The notes: a model not told the origin generated them from the sequence alone. Counted from the stretch's first letter, positions 40,182-50,127 are shown. The stretch: 64,000 nucleotides of DNA from Fidelibacterota bacterium (GCA_947476895.1 CANJRX010000006.1:60238-124237); one strand, 5' to 3'. Translations and numbers: made by a program.

Positions 40182-40957
40182 CGCCCGATACCGCAAGCGA
40201 AACACGCGGCTCCGCCGGCGCTCAGCCTGTGCCCAACACCGGCTTGGTGGTGAGTGGTCTGGGCAAGGCTTACAAAGGCCGCCCGGTTTTGCGCGACGTA
40301 AGCCTCTCTGTGAAACGCGGCGAAGCGGTTGGCCTTCTGGGGCCTAACGGCGCCGGCAAGACCACATCTTTCTATTGTGTGACCGGACTGATCAGTCCCG
40401 ATCACGGCAAGATATATCTCGACGGCCAGGACATCACGCCTTTGCCGATGTACCGGCGCGCGCGCCTTGGCATTGGTTATCTGCCGCAGGAAGCCTCGAT
40501 CTTTCGCGGTATGACCGTCGAAGGCAACATCCGTGCTGTGGCTGAAGTGATTGAGACCGACAAAGACGCGCAAAGCGCTTTGGTAGACGCTCTCTTACGC
40601 GAGTTCTCCATCGAACATCTGCGCCGCTCGCCGGCTTTGGCGTTGTCGGGCGGTGAACGCCGCCGCTGCGAAATCGCGCGTGCGCTTGCTTCGCGCCCCA
40701 GTTTCATCCTGCTCGACGAACCGCTGGCGGGGATCGATCCGATTGCCGTCGGCGAAATCCGCGAGATGGTGTCCCATCTCAAAGACCGCGGGCTTGGTGT
40801 GCTCATCACGGATCACAACGTGCGTGAGACGCTCGACATCATCGACCGCGCCTACATCCTTCACGAAGGCACGGTTCTGTTCGAGGGCAGCCCGTCCGAG
40901 ATCGTGGCCCACGAAGGGGTGCGTCGGGTCTATTTGGGCGAGCGTTTCAGCCTCTAG
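40178..40957 (+). CDS. lptB: LPS export ABC ATPase LptB
   Basis: 259 residues: Walker A GLLGPNGAGKTTSF, Q-loop GYLPQEASIF, signature LSGGERRRCEIARAL, Walker B SFILLDEPLAGIDP and H-loop TDHNVRE. Cytosolic motor that pairs with LptF and LptG; the only lptF/lptG in this window are 16 kb away, inside the sphingolipid cluster. Followed by rpoN after 117 bases. Confidence 0.96.
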   Translation: MTPDTASETRGSAGAQPVPNTGLVVSGLGKAYKGRPVLRDVSLSVKRGEAVGLLGPNGAGKTTSFYCVTGLISPDHGKIYLDGQDITPLPMYRRARLGIGYLPQEASIFRGMTVEGNIRAVAEVIETDKDAQSALVDALLREFSIEHLRRSPALALSGGERRRCEIARALASRPSFILLDEPLAGIDPIAVGEIREMVSHLKDRGLGVLITDHNVRETLDIIDRAYILHEGTVLFEGSPSEIVAHEGVRRVYLGERFSL

Positions 40958-41074
40958 CTGGCCGAAAAACCCATAAAAATCAGCGACCTGCGGCTGCGTC
41001 ACGAAATTCTTAAGCATTTTCGGAAAAAGTGGCATGGTTTTTGAAAGTCCACGCTTCCGGGTGATGCTTTTTCC

Positions 41075-42574
41075 ATGGCTCTTTCGCCACGTTTAGATCT
41101 TAGGCAAAGCCAAAGCCTCGTTATTACGCCGCAGCTGCAACAGGCCATTAAGCTGTTGCAGCTTTCGGCCGTGGAGCTGTCGGAATACGTCGAACAAGAG
41201 CTGGCTGAAAATCCGCTTTTGGAAACCGACGAAAGCGGCGACGCGGGCGCTCTGACGGAAAGCGCCGGCAATGCCGACGATCGCGGCGACGACACTTTAT
41301 CTGTGATCGATACCGTCGACGGCCAAGACGAAGCGCCGCTCGATGCCGAACTCGCCGCAGAGGGGACCGAGCCGTCTCTGGGTGGTGACGGCGACGGCAT
41401 GGATACGCATAGCGCCGACAATTGGAACAGTGGCGCAGGCGGCGAGATGCCCGACCTTGAGCGCACGGTGGCCGATGCGCCCGACCTGCGCAGCCACCTT
41501 GTGCAGCAGCTCAATCTTTCCGTCACGAAGCCTGCCGATCATTTTATCGGCCAGTACCTCATCGACCAGCTGGACGAAAGCGGTTACCTGCGCGCGGATT
41601 TGCAGGAAGCGGCCGAACACCTTGGCATTGCCCTCGCGGATGTTGAGCGCGTGCTGGCGCTGCTGCAAGGCTTCGATCCCGCCGGTATCTTCGCGCGTGA
41701 CCTGAAAGAATGCCTGCGTCTGCAGCTTATCGATCGCAACCGCTTCGATCCTGCCATGGCGGCGTTTATCGCCAACATCGAATTGCTCGCCGCCCGCGAC
41801 ATCAAGAAGCTGCGTGAAGTCTGCGCTGTGTCTATGGAAGACCTGCAGGACATGATTGCCGAGGTGCGCGCCCTTGATCCCAAACCGGCTCTGAAGTTCG
41901 AACACAGCACCAATCAGTCGGTGATCCCCGACGTCATCATGACGGCGCTGCCCAGCGGCGAATGGCGTGTGGAGTTGAACACCGACACGTTGCCGCGTGT
42001 GCTGGTCAACCGCAGTTACATCAGCAATGTCACCCGCGGCAAGATCACGAAGACCGACAAAGAGTTCCTGGCCGATCGCCTGCAATCGGCCAACTGGCTG
42101 GTGAAAGCCCTCAATCAGCGCGCTGAAACAATTCTCAAAGTCGCGACTGAACTCGTTAAACAGCAAGAGGCCTTCTTCCGCCTGGGCGTAACGCACCTGA
42201 AGCCGCTGATTTTACGTGACGTCGCCGACGCCATTGAAATGCACGAAAGTACCGTCAGCCGCGTCACCACCAACAAGTATATGGCGACGCCGCGCGGTAT
42301 CTTCGAACTCAAGTATTTCTTCACGCAGGGGCTGCCGTCTGCACATGCGGGCGCGGAAAGTCATTCGGCCGAAGCCGTGCGTTACCGTATCAAGATGATG
42401 ATCGACAACGAGGCCCTAACCGACGTGCTTTCTGATGACAAGATTGTTGATATCCTGCGCGGTGACGGCGTCGAGGTGGCGCGCCGCACGGTCGCCAAGT
42501 ACCGGGATTCGCTCAATATTCCTTCAAGCGTGCAACGCCGTCGGGACAAGGCCGCCGGTTACACGGGGCGCTAA
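41075..42574 (+). CDS. rpoN: RNA polymerase sigma-54 factor
   Basis: 499 residues: region I (QSQSLVITPQLQQAIKLLQL), an acidic region II (~50-130), core-binding and CBD parts, the HTH (DAIEMHESTVSRVTTNKYMA) and the RpoN box ARRTVAKYRDSLNIPSSVQR near the C-terminus. The last box residue is Asp instead of the common Glu. Directs nitrogen and other enhancer-dependent promoters. Confidence 0.97.
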   Translation: MALSPRLDLRQSQSLVITPQLQQAIKLLQLSAVELSEYVEQELAENPLLETDESGDAGALTESAGNADDRGDDTLSVIDTVDGQDEAPLDAELAAEGTEPSLGGDGDGMDTHSADNWNSGAGGEMPDLERTVADAPDLRSHLVQQLNLSVTKPADHFIGQYLIDQLDESGYLRADLQEAAEHLGIALADVERVLALLQGFDPAGIFARDLKECLRLQLIDRNRFDPAMAAFIANIELLAARDIKKLREVCAVSMEDLQDMIAEVRALDPKPALKFEHSTNQSVIPDVIMTALPSGEWRVELNTDTLPRVLVNRSYISNVTRGKITKTDKEFLADRLQSANWLVKALNQRAETILKVATELVKQQEAFFRLGVTHLKPLILRDVADAIEMHESTVSRVTTNKYMATPRGIFELKYFFTQGLPSAHAGAESHSAEAVRYRIKMMIDNEALTDVLSDDKIVDILRGDGVEVARRTVAKYRDSLNIPSSVQRRRDKAAGYTGR

Positions 42575-42605
42575 AAACCGCGCCTTTATAAGGTCCGGTC
42601 AATTC

Positions 42606-42634
42606 TTGACTTCATACAGACCCGCGCCTATGTT
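42606..42634 (+). promoter_or_regulatory. Sigma-70 type promoter ahead of ptsN
   Basis: TTGACT, a 17-base spacer and TATGTT in the 238-base gap behind rpoN. Good match in sequence and spacing; it would let ptsN be expressed separately from rpoN. Confidence 0.5.
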
Positions 42635-42812
42635 CCGCCACCTTTTTGGACCGCCCATTTGGTTGGGACTTGGCGCGATGCGCGCCGCTCAAGATACAAG
42701 AAAACACACGAGTTTATCCCGTCGTATGGCGATTTTCGTTTTCATCCCCACATCTGTTTGCGCCTGCTCGGTTTGCAGGCTGTAACGCGTGGAAGCGGTG
42801 TAAAGGCGAGTC

Positions 42813-43253
42813 ATGGAAATCAGCGATTTGCTTCAACCCGAGGCCGTAATCTCGGGTCTCAAAGCCAGCAGCAAGAAACAAGTGCTGCAGGAATTGGCGC
42901 GTCACGCCACACAGATCACCGGCGTCAACGACCGCAAGATTTTTGAAACCCTGAACGAGCGTGAACGCCTGGGCAGCACCGGCGTCGGCAACGGTATCGC
43001 CATCCCGCACGGTAAGCTCAGTGACTTCAAGCGCCTGTACGGCCTGTTTGCGCGCCTCGACAAACCCACCGATTTCGACGCTATCGACGAGCAACCTGTC
43101 GATCTGGTTTTCCTGCTTCTGGCCCCCGAAGGCGCCGGCGCCGATCACCTCAAAGCATTGGCGCGCGTCTCGCGTCTGCTGCGCGACGCCAAGACCTGTG
43201 AAAAGCTGCGCGGCGCTGCGACCGCCGACGGGCTTTACATGTTGCTGATTTAG
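42813..43253 (+). CDS. ptsN: PTS IIA-like nitrogen-regulatory protein PtsN
   Basis: 146 residues of the EIIA-Ntr fold, with phospho-acceptor His66 in GNGIAIPHGKLS and the NERERLGSTGVG block before it. Takes phosphate from NPr/EI-Ntr and regulates nitrogen and potassium processes. The ATG at 42813 is preceded by AAGGCGAG. The hpf gene that normally separates rpoN and ptsN is not present. Confidence 0.95.
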   Translation: MEISDLLQPEAVISGLKASSKKQVLQELARHATQITGVNDRKIFETLNERERLGSTGVGNGIAIPHGKLSDFKRLYGLFARLDKPTDFDAIDEQPVDLVFLLLAPEGAGADHLKALARVSRLLRDAKTCEKLRGAATADGLYMLLI

Positions 43254-43294
43254 TCGGAAGCTCAAGCCGCCTAGACTTATCTCTGGGGGACTTC

Positions 43295-43603
43295 ATGAAA
43301 ACCGTCGTTCTCGCATTGCTGTTTGCAATCACAGCCATACCCGCCGTCGCGCAGACCTTGCCGCGCGCTTCGGCGAATCCTTTGCAAGACATCTGCACAA
43401 ATTTTATGGAACAGAGCGGGCAGGGCGTGTCCGGTGACCGCAATAAATTGTGTAATTGCTTAGTAACCGAGACTCAGTCGCGTCTGACGCGCCAGGAAAT
43501 GGAAATCTACGCCAAGGCCAACGAGACCGGCCAACCGCCGCCGCCTGCCATTATGGATAAAGTCGTGGGCATCGCCACGATGTGTCTGACCAGCGGGCGC
43601 TGA
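43295..43603 (+). CDS. Small secreted four-Cys protein
   Basis: 102 residues with a Sec signal (MKTVVLALLFAITAIPAVAQ). The mature ~80 residues carry four Cys (CTNFM, LCNC, MCL), probably paired in the periplasm. The spacing C-x19-C-x-C-x39-C is not one I can name. Starts 42 bases behind ptsN. Function unknown. Confidence 0.7.
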   Translation: MKTVVLALLFAITAIPAVAQTLPRASANPLQDICTNFMEQSGQGVSGDRNKLCNCLVTETQSRLTRQEMEIYAKANETGQPPPPAIMDKVVGIATMCLTSGR

Positions 43604-43610
43604 GCAGCCG

Positions 43611-44345
43611 TTAGCGCTGGCGGATCATCATCGTGAATTTGAATCCCGAAGCCGAGACCGGCCGGCCGCTCTGATCGAGCATGGGTGTAAAGCGCCACTT
43701 CTTGAAGGTCTCTAGCGCCACCTGATCGAACACCTGCGGCGGCGTCGATTTTATAATTGAGGCCGATGTCACTGCGCCGTTGGAATCCAGGCTGTAAGAC
43801 ATTTCCACGTCGCCTTCGCCGTTTACATGCGCCGTCATGCGCGCCTGGTACACCGGCTGCGGATCTTTGCCCGGTGCCATGTCGATGCCCTTGGAGATCA
43901 GCGCGGCTTGTGCGCCGGCTGTCATGGGGTCGCCATTTTCTTCGGCAAGCTGAATGAGCATGGTGCGGCGCGGCTGAAGCTTGTCTTCTTTCTGACCGGC
44001 GGCGGTGCGCATGGCTAATTCATCACGGAGCGCCATGATGGCGCCGCGGGTGTTGTGCATATACAAATTTGCTTCGGAGATGGCCTGCACAAAGTAAAGC
44101 GTGTCGGGGGCTTTATCGCCTGCGGTCTTGCGCGACAACGTCAGACCCTTCTGTGCGAGGCCTAAAGCTTTCGCGAATTCTTTGTTGCCGTAGGCCCGCT
44201 GCACCTGCGACTTGAGGTTCTTGACCTCGTGGGACGAGTCATCGCCGCACGCGGCGGCCATAAACGTCGTGCCCACGACGACGCAAAGCCTGAGCAGGCG
44301 CAAAAACGGACGGGCAGATGGGGCAGGATACAGTGTCGTGAACAT
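43611..44345 (-). CDS. Lipoprotein with TonB-like C-terminal domain
   Basis: 244 residues with an N-terminal basic/hydrophobic stretch and lipobox FMAAAC (Cys33). A TPR-like middle (~40-130) and a TonB_C-type domain follow (EMSYSLDSNGAVTSASIIKS; FDQVALETFKKWRFTP). It lacks the N-terminal anchor and Pro-rich rod of true TonB, so it is probably a stand-alone TonB-C-fold lipoprotein rather than an energy transducer. Confidence 0.75.
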   Translation of the reverse strand: MFTTLYPAPSARPFLRLLRLCVVVGTTFMAAACGDDSSHEVKNLKSQVQRAYGNKEFAKALGLAQKGLTLSRKTAGDKAPDTLYFVQAISEANLYMHNTRGAIMALRDELAMRTAAGQKEDKLQPRRTMLIQLAEENGDPMTAGAQAALISKGIDMAPGKDPQPVYQARMTAHVNGEGDVEMSYSLDSNGAVTSASIIKSTPPQVFDQVALETFKKWRFTPMLDQSGRPVSASGFKFTMMIRQR

Positions 44346-44477
44346 GATCCGGTGACTCCTCGCAGCTTCGACGCCGGGCTAAAAGCCGGACGGTCGAACT
44401 TAAGGCTGTCATAATTTCCATACTTTTAGGTTAACGCCGCGGCTGCCATGATCGGGGGGTGCCGGGAGGGTGCAAAC

Positions 44478-46097
44478 ATGACGCTCGCTGGACTTATGAT
44501 GGGCCGCCCGCTGTTGGTCGCGCCCTTGTTGCGGTATGCGGCCGACTATCATGGCGATACCACCATTGTGACGCGCAGCGTCGAAGGCCCGCTGCACCGC
44601 ACCAATTACGCCGACACCCACGCCCGTGTCCAAAAGCTGGCCCATGCCCTGATCGCCTTGGGGATCAAACCCGGCGACCGGGTCGCGACCCTGGCTTGGA
44701 ACACCTGGCGGCATTTGGAGCTGTATTACGCCGTCGCCGGCATCGGCGCGGTTTGCCACACCGTCAATCCACGCCTGCCGGTCGTTCAGATGGCCTACGT
44801 GCTGTCGCATGCCGGATCACGCGTGTTGTTTTTCGATACCACCTTCCTGCCACTCGCTGTGGGATTGAAGGCGGCGGTGCCGACTTTGGAAAAAGTTGTC
44901 GCGCTGTGTGACGCTGCCAATCTTCCCGCCGAAGCCAAGGGCATGCTGACCTATGAAGAACTAATCGCGCCGCAGCCTGAGACCTATGAGTGGCCCGAGT
45001 TCAATGAGAACACCGCTGCTTCGCTTTGTTACACCTCGGGCACCACCGGCATCCCAAAAGGCGTGCTCTATAGCCACCGTGCTTTGGTTTTACATTCCTA
45101 CGGCATGATCTCGGCCGTGCGCATGAACGTCGAAGACATCGTGCTTCCCGTGGTGCCGATGTTTCATGTGAATGCTTGGGGCATACCCTATGCCGCGCCG
45201 CTCATGGGGGCTGCGCAGGTTTATGCTGGGCGCGCCATGGATGGGCCGAGTTTGTTTTCCCTCATGGATGAGGAAGGAGTCACCTGTGCGCTGGGTGTCC
45301 CAACTATATGGATGGGCCTGCTCGCGCATATGAAAACGATGGGCCGCAAACCAAAGGCGCTGCGGCGTGTCGTCATCGGCGGCGCAGCGGTACCGGAAGC
45401 CATGGTGCGCGCGTTCGAACTGGATTTCGATGTCGATGTGCATCACGGTTGGGGCATGACCGAGACCACGCCCATGGGCGTCATCAATACGCTCAAGCCA
45501 AAATATAAATCTCTGCCGCGCGCCGCGCAGATCGACATCAAAATGAAACAGGGCCGCGCCATATTCGGTGTCGATATGCGCATTGTTGACGAAAAGGGCG
45601 CTGTCCTGCCGCACGACGGCGTCTCAGCCGGCCTGCTTCAGGTGCGCGGGCCGTGGGTCATCAAATCGTATTTTAAGGAAGAGGCCAGTCCCCTCACAGA
45701 AGACGGCTGGTTCAGTACCGCCGACATCGCAACCTTAGATGGCGATGGCTACCTTCACATCACCGACCGCGCCAAGGACATCATCAAGTCCGGCGGCGAA
45801 TGGATCAGCTCGCTGGACCTTGAGAATGCCGCCATGGGTCACCCGGATATCGCCCTGGCTGCGGTGATTGGGGCCGAACACCCCCGCTGGCTGGAGCGTC
45901 CGCTGCTCATTTGTGTGCCCAAAGGCGACGTTCGGCCCACTCTGGAGCAGATTCACGCCTATCTGATCCAGAAAGTCCCCAAGTGGTGGCTGCCCGACGC
46001 GGTAGAATACGTGGCTAGCCTTCCGATCGGGCCCACAGGCAAGGTCCAAAAGACCACGCTTCGGGAGCAATATCGGGCCTATAAATTCGCGAGTTAG
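44478..46097 (+). CDS. Medium/long-chain fatty-acid-CoA ligase
   Basis: 539 residues of the ANL superfamily: P-loop [46 protein letters not shown] and the catalytic Lys near the C-terminus ([13 protein letters not shown]). The sequence style ([27 protein letters not shown]) matches AlkK-like ligases. Start at ATG 44478 behind GGGAGGG. It activates free fatty acids for degradation or lipid synthesis; note the second, different acyl-activating enzyme at 50128. Confidence 0.92.
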   Translation: MTLAGLMMGRPLLVAPLLRYAADYHGDTTIVTRSVEGPLHRTNYADTHARVQKLAHALIALGIKPGDRVATLAWNTWRHLELYYAVAGIGAVCHTVNPRLPVVQMAYVLSHAGSRVLFFDTTFLPLAVGLKAAVPTLEKVVALCDAANLPAEAKGMLTYEELIAPQPETYEWPEFNENTAASLCYTSGTTGIPKGVLYSHRALVLHSYGMISAVRMNVEDIVLPVVPMFHVNAWGIPYAAPLMGAAQVYAGRAMDGPSLFSLMDEEGVTCALGVPTIWMGLLAHMKTMGRKPKALRRVVIGGAAVPEAMVRAFELDFDVDVHHGWGMTETTPMGVINTLKPKYKSLPRAAQIDIKMKQGRAIFGVDMRIVDEKGAVLPHDGVSAGLLQVRGPWVIKSYFKEEASPLTEDGWFSTADIATLDGDGYLHITDRAKDIIKSGGEWISSLDLENAAMGHPDIALAAVIGAEHPRWLERPLLICVPKGDVRPTLEQIHAYLIQKVPKWWLPDAVEYVASLPIGPTGKVQKTTLREQYRAYKFAS

Positions 46098-46214
46098 CGG
46101 CAGCAGGGCCCATTTGCCATTTTGCCGAAAGTTAAGGAATTTGTTACACCCTGCCAGCTAGGTGTTGGGGGACCCGTATCCATTGGGGGATGGGGGTCGC
46201 ACGGGACAACCAGA

Positions 46215-47940
46215 ATGGTCTCCGGACGCGCGCAGTTTGAAGTTCAGCTCAACAAGGGCGGACGATGGGTCATGCACGAAGTCATGCCCAGCGAGGAATC
46301 CGCGCGCCGTAAGGCCACCGACCTGCTGGCGCTGAAAACCACTGAAGGCGTGCGCATCGTCAAAGAATCGATCTTCGGCAGCAAAGACAACGAAAGCCGC
46401 CGCGAGACCGAGATCTTCAAGCAGCTCAAAGACGTCAACAAAGACGAAGACTTCAGCATCACGCCGGTCAATGAAGCACCGGTGTGCGAGAAGGCCGCCG
46501 ATTATTATCAAACCGCCGCCCGCACCACGATGTCGCGGCTGTTTGCCAAATACCTCGATAAGCAAGAGATGACGCCGTTCGAACTCTTGCACAGCCACAA
46601 GAGTCTCAAACGCGCGCTCAACCTCGACACCATGGTGCCCTCGGCCGTAGACAAAATCGCCAGCCTGCACGCGCGCGCCACGGGCGTCGATGCGCGCAAG
46701 CGTAAGGACGAGATTTACGCCGCGGTGGAAGCCATTTCCAAACGCGCGCGCGAGGTCGACTCAAAGGAATTGCCGGAACTCAAAGGTTCGACCCTCGACG
46801 AGCTGCTGCGCCGCCTCGATGCGCGCGTGGCCGATGTCGAAGAACGCAGCTATCTCGCGAATGTCGCCTTCGTGCGGCAATCCGTCAATTGGACCGGCTG
46901 GCTGGCCAAGATGTCCGAAGTCCTGCCCATGGCGCAGTCGCAAAAGGACGAGCGCGCGCGCGATGGTCGACGAGATGATGGCCGACATTCTGATGTCCAA
47001 GACCATCATCAAGGACGTCATTGGCGTTTCGAAACACCTGGGCGATGCCATCATGCGTATCCTCGATCTGCTCGAGGGCAAGTGCAAGCCGACCAAGTTT
47101 GCGGTCGAAGAACTGGTGGTGCTGCTCAATCAACTTTTCACCGCCAACTTGCTCCCACGGTCCAAGAAGGTTTTGTTCGACCGCCTCGAGCGCGACCTGG
47201 GCAACAGCGTGCGCCTGACCAATAGCGAAGACATCAACGACGATAAGGCCTTCTTTGAAACCATCCTCGACCGCGTCGTTACGACGCACGGGGTGCTTGG
47301 CGGTCGTCCGATTGCCGTGGGCCTGACTGAACGCTGGGGCCGCTTGAGCAACGTGGGCGGACCGACGGGTAAGAAGCGCGCCATGGAAGGCGTGCGCGAT
47401 AAACTCACTTCCGGTCAGCGCAAGTTCATATACCTGCTGGCCATGTACGACCCCAACAATGATCCCGATATGCGCTCCATCATCGAAAACCAGGTGCGCG
47501 ACTTGAGCGGTCAGTTAAATACGATTCAGAAAATCGCCCCCGAAGCGCGCACAGAAAAAACGCGTCTGCAAGAAGTGGCCGGCATGCAGCGCTTGGTGAT
47601 CGATTCCCCACTGCCTTCGCGTCTGCGCGATCCGGTTTCGGCAAAGTTCGACGAGCTGGTGTCGGACTACATCATTTCCCAAGGCGTCATCGAGCGCCTG
47701 GATGACAAGCGCCTGGAGTTCCGTGAGCGGGCAACTCGTCTGGTGACGTTCTGCGCCTCCGGCGTGTTGACCGTGGGTCGCGCCACCACCATCGCGCGTG
47801 ACACCATCGTTTCGTATCTGCGCCGTAAGGATTTCATCACCGCGTTCACGGACGACATCCCGGAACCGGCCGATAAAGAAAAAGCCATCAAGGAATTCTA
47901 CGGCCTGCTGGCCAAAACCGGCTTCGACGTTAAATCGTAA
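46215..47940 (+). pseudogene. Unrecognised ~575-residue protein, split by a frameshift
   Basis: The first frame runs from 46215 (MVSGRAQFEVQLNKGGRWVM) in a coherent helical sequence to AQSQKDERAR. It then becomes Arg/His-rich nonsense until 47225. The coherent sequence resumes in another frame at about 46963 (MVDEMMADILMSKTIIKDVI) and runs to 47940. The join is a GC dinucleotide run at 46952-46962; adding one GC restores QKDERARAMVDEMM. The protein is mostly helical, with no signal peptide or membrane segment, and belongs to no family I recognise. Broken gene, phase-variable gene or sequencing error. Confidence 0.75.
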
Positions 47941-47942
47941 GC

Positions 47943-48707
47943 CTATGCGTCCTGAAACGTGGCGTTGACGAAGTGCGCTTCCAGCGCGGCCTGTAAGTTA
48001 AAATCACTTTGCGCGGCGAGCGCCGCTTCAGCAGCCTCTCCTAAAGTCTCTCCACTCATCAACGCGACGATGAAGGCCGCATCGCCGGGCGTTAGTTTGC
48101 GCATGACGACCTGAGCGCCTGGGCGCGTGACCAAAACTGTCTCTGCTTCCGACATCTCAACGCGCGGCACATCGGCGACCTCCGGTTGATTGACCTCCCA
48201 GATGCGAAGAATCGGAAAGCGGGAAACGATCAGGCGTGTGGCCGGATGAAGGTGGAGAATAAGGCCTTCTAAACTGTCGGGCGCAAAGTTCGCCAGCCGT
48301 GTGGACTCGAGGGATGCGGCATCAGCCGCGAAATAAGAGTCAGCGCGCGCCCACTCCAAACGCGCGACGCCCGACAAATAAGGTGCTCGCGCCGTCGCAT
48401 CGCTATCGCCGACGATGAAGTTCGCGAAGTCTGCGCCATAAGCCGACAGGTGCGCAGCGCGCGGGGGTGCTGTGACGACAAACCGCTGCGCAAGATCGTT
48501 AAAGGCTTTGGGACCTATAATCCGTTGCACAACAGGAAAAGTTGTCACGAGCGCTTTGACGAGACTCTTCTGAACGGTGGTGCGGTACACCGCAATACCC
48601 GCGTCTTGCCCTGGTTCAAGCACTGCGGACAGCGGTGCATCATCCGCACCGAGAACGGCGTCGCGAAAAATTCTCTGGATGTCTGCAAGGGTCGTATCAC
48701 GCGACAT
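47943..48707 (-). CDS. bufC: DUF2063 protein BufC, bufferin maturation partner
   Basis: 254 residues. The N-terminal DUF2063 DNA-binding-like domain (LADIQRIFRDAVLG; IAVYRTTVQKSLVKALVTTF; YGADFANFIVGDSDATARAP) is the recognition partner of the MNIO enzyme encoded upstream. Family members present the precursor peptide to BufB. The start overlaps the bufB stop by 11 bases. Confidence 0.88.
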   Translation of the reverse strand: MSRDTTLADIQRIFRDAVLGADDAPLSAVLEPGQDAGIAVYRTTVQKSLVKALVTTFPVVQRIIGPKAFNDLAQRFVVTAPPRAAHLSAYGADFANFIVGDSDATARAPYLSGVARLEWARADSYFAADAASLESTRLANFAPDSLEGLILHLHPATRLIVSRFPILRIWEVNQPEVADVPRVEMSEAETVLVTRPGAQVVMRKLTPGDAAFIVALMSGETLGEAAEAALAAQSDFNLQAALEAHFVNATFQDA

Positions 48708-49581
48708 TCGAGTTTCTCAAGCGCGCGTCGTCGAGGATCGTTTGCGCCAAGGCCGCTTCGCGCAGCAAGACCGGTAATTCCGGAACGTCCGCGTCCCATT
48801 CGATCAAGGTCGGCCGGGGTCCAATCCGCGAAATGGTCGCGGCGTAAAGATCCCACACAGGATCGGCGACGTATGCGCCATGTGTATCAATGAGCAGGCG
48901 CGCGCCGCCCGCGCCGCCCGCGCTGCTTTCTTCATATCCTGCGAGATGAATTTCACCGACGGCGGCCGCCGGAATCGATCGCAGATAGTTTGCCGCATCG
49001 AAGCCACTGTTGCTGGCGCTGACATAAACGTTGTTGATGTCGAGAAGCAGGCCGCAGCCCGTTTGCTCTACCAGGCGCGTCAAAAATTCAGGTTCACTCA
49101 TTATCGCGCCAGCGAAGCGCACATAGGCGGAGGGATTTTCCATCAGAATGCGCCGGCCGAAAAAATCCTGCGCCTGCTTCACATTGCGGCTCACGGTCGC
49201 AAGCGTTTCTTCCGTCAGGGGCAGCGGTAGCAGATCATTGAGATAAACGCCGTGGGTTACGCTCCACGCCAGGTGTTCCGAGACAAGCGCCGGGCGCACG
49301 CGGTCGAACAGGCGCTTGAGGCGCGTGAGGTGGGCGGTATCGAGACCCTCAGCTGATCCAAGCGACAACCCGACGCCGTGACAGCTCACGGGGTAGCGTG
49401 CAGCGATAGCGTCCAACAGGGTAAGACGCGGCCCGCCGTCCATGAGAAAATTTTCGCTGTGAATTTCGACCCAAGGTGCGGTGAGCGCGGTGTTGCCGTC
49501 TTCGCGCGCCAACGACACCATATGCGGCGTTCGTAATCCGATGCCCGCAACGGCAGGAACGGTTTGGGGAATCGCCCCCAT
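48697..49581 (-). CDS. bufB: DUF692 multinuclear iron oxidase BufB (MNIO)
   Basis: 294 residues, a TIM-barrel of the DUF692/MNIO family. Metal-site segments: EIHSENFL, VSCHGVGLSLGS, VSEHLAW, LMENPSAY, LLLDINNVYVSASN, GEIHLAGY and LIDTHGAYV. These iron enzymes convert Cys residues of precursor peptides into heterocycles. The ATG at 49581 shares one base with the bufA stop (TAATG), fixing the start; the longer upstream frame is inside bufA. Confidence 0.92.
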   Translation of the reverse strand: MGAIPQTVPAVAGIGLRTPHMVSLAREDGNTALTAPWVEIHSENFLMDGGPRLTLLDAIAARYPVSCHGVGLSLGSAEGLDTAHLTRLKRLFDRVRPALVSEHLAWSVTHGVYLNDLLPLPLTEETLATVSRNVKQAQDFFGRRILMENPSAYVRFAGAIMSEPEFLTRLVEQTGCGLLLDINNVYVSASNSGFDAANYLRSIPAAAVGEIHLAGYEESSAGGAGGARLLIDTHGAYVADPVWDLYAATISRIGPRPTLIEWDADVPELPVLLREAALAQTILDDARLRNSNVA

Positions 49582-49931
49582 TAGCCGCCCGACGTGACGC
49601 CGTCCTTCTTCTCCGGCTCCACAGATTTGGGATCGTCGAAGGCTTCCAGCTTGCCGCCCATCTTCACGCAACTGCCGCCATCGACCAGCATCCATTCCTG
49701 GCCGCTGTTATCGACAGTGGAAAGTCCGCCGCAGGTGTGGCTGGCCGCGGCGCAGCCGTTTTCGCCGGCTTTGGCGACGCCGAAGCATTGCTCTTTGGCC
49801 GGCGGGATTTCGGCGGTCATTTCCCCTGTGGCCGGGGTCGGGGTCTCGGGCGCCTTGACGATGCCCAAGGTTACCGCGCCGGCGGCAGCGGCGGCGCCGA
49901 ATACGGCGGCGGCCAGAAGTTTTTTATCCAT
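49581..49931 (-). CDS. bufA: DUF2282 bufferin precursor BufA
   Basis: 116 residues: signal-like segment (KLLAAAVFGAAAAAGAVTLG), a linker, then the bufferin core with four Cys at 49, 60, 67 and 88 (EQCFGVAKAGENGCAA; SHTCGG; GGSCVKMGG). Bufferins are exported RiPPs that bind copper or other metals after Cys modification by the MNIO enzyme. The start is MDKKLL at 49931. First gene of bufA-bufB-bufC. Confidence 0.88.
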   Translation of the reverse strand: MDKKLLAAAVFGAAAAAGAVTLGIVKAPETPTPATGEMTAEIPPAKEQCFGVAKAGENGCAAASHTCGGLSTVDNSGQEWMLVDGGSCVKMGGKLEAFDDPKSVEPEKKDGVTSGG

Positions 49932-50069
49932 TGATCGCGTCTCGCTCTCTAGGGGCTGAATGTGATGCATCATAGAGTAGGGCAATTGCTTTCGGGAATC
50001 ACGGGCCTTGCGAGAAGCCCCGTCCACGCCCGTACCCCGTTCTATTTGCTGGTCCTTCGCGAAAGCTGC

Positions 50070-50084
50070 AATATTTGTAATATT
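50070..50084. promoter_or_regulatory. AATATT-TGT-AATATT repeat between bufA and aasR
   Basis: Two copies of the self-complementary AATATT separated by TGT, in the 196-base divergent region, 43 bases before the aasR ATG. The A/T content stands out. It could be part of the aasR promoter or a regulator site. Confidence 0.35.
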
Positions 50085-50127
50085 CGGTGAATTGACCCAC
50101 CCCGGCTTTGAGGTGACAACGCGCGAG

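Noticed and set aside
42575..42812. Possible small gene (about 50 codons from 42630) between rpoN and ptsN
   Set aside because: It overlaps the promoter-like element, lacks a ribosome site and resembles no known protein, including Hpf.
46690..46962. Upstream extension of the second frame of the split gene
   Set aside because: Arg/Pro/Ser-rich shadow of the true first frame; real coding in that frame begins only after the GC tract.
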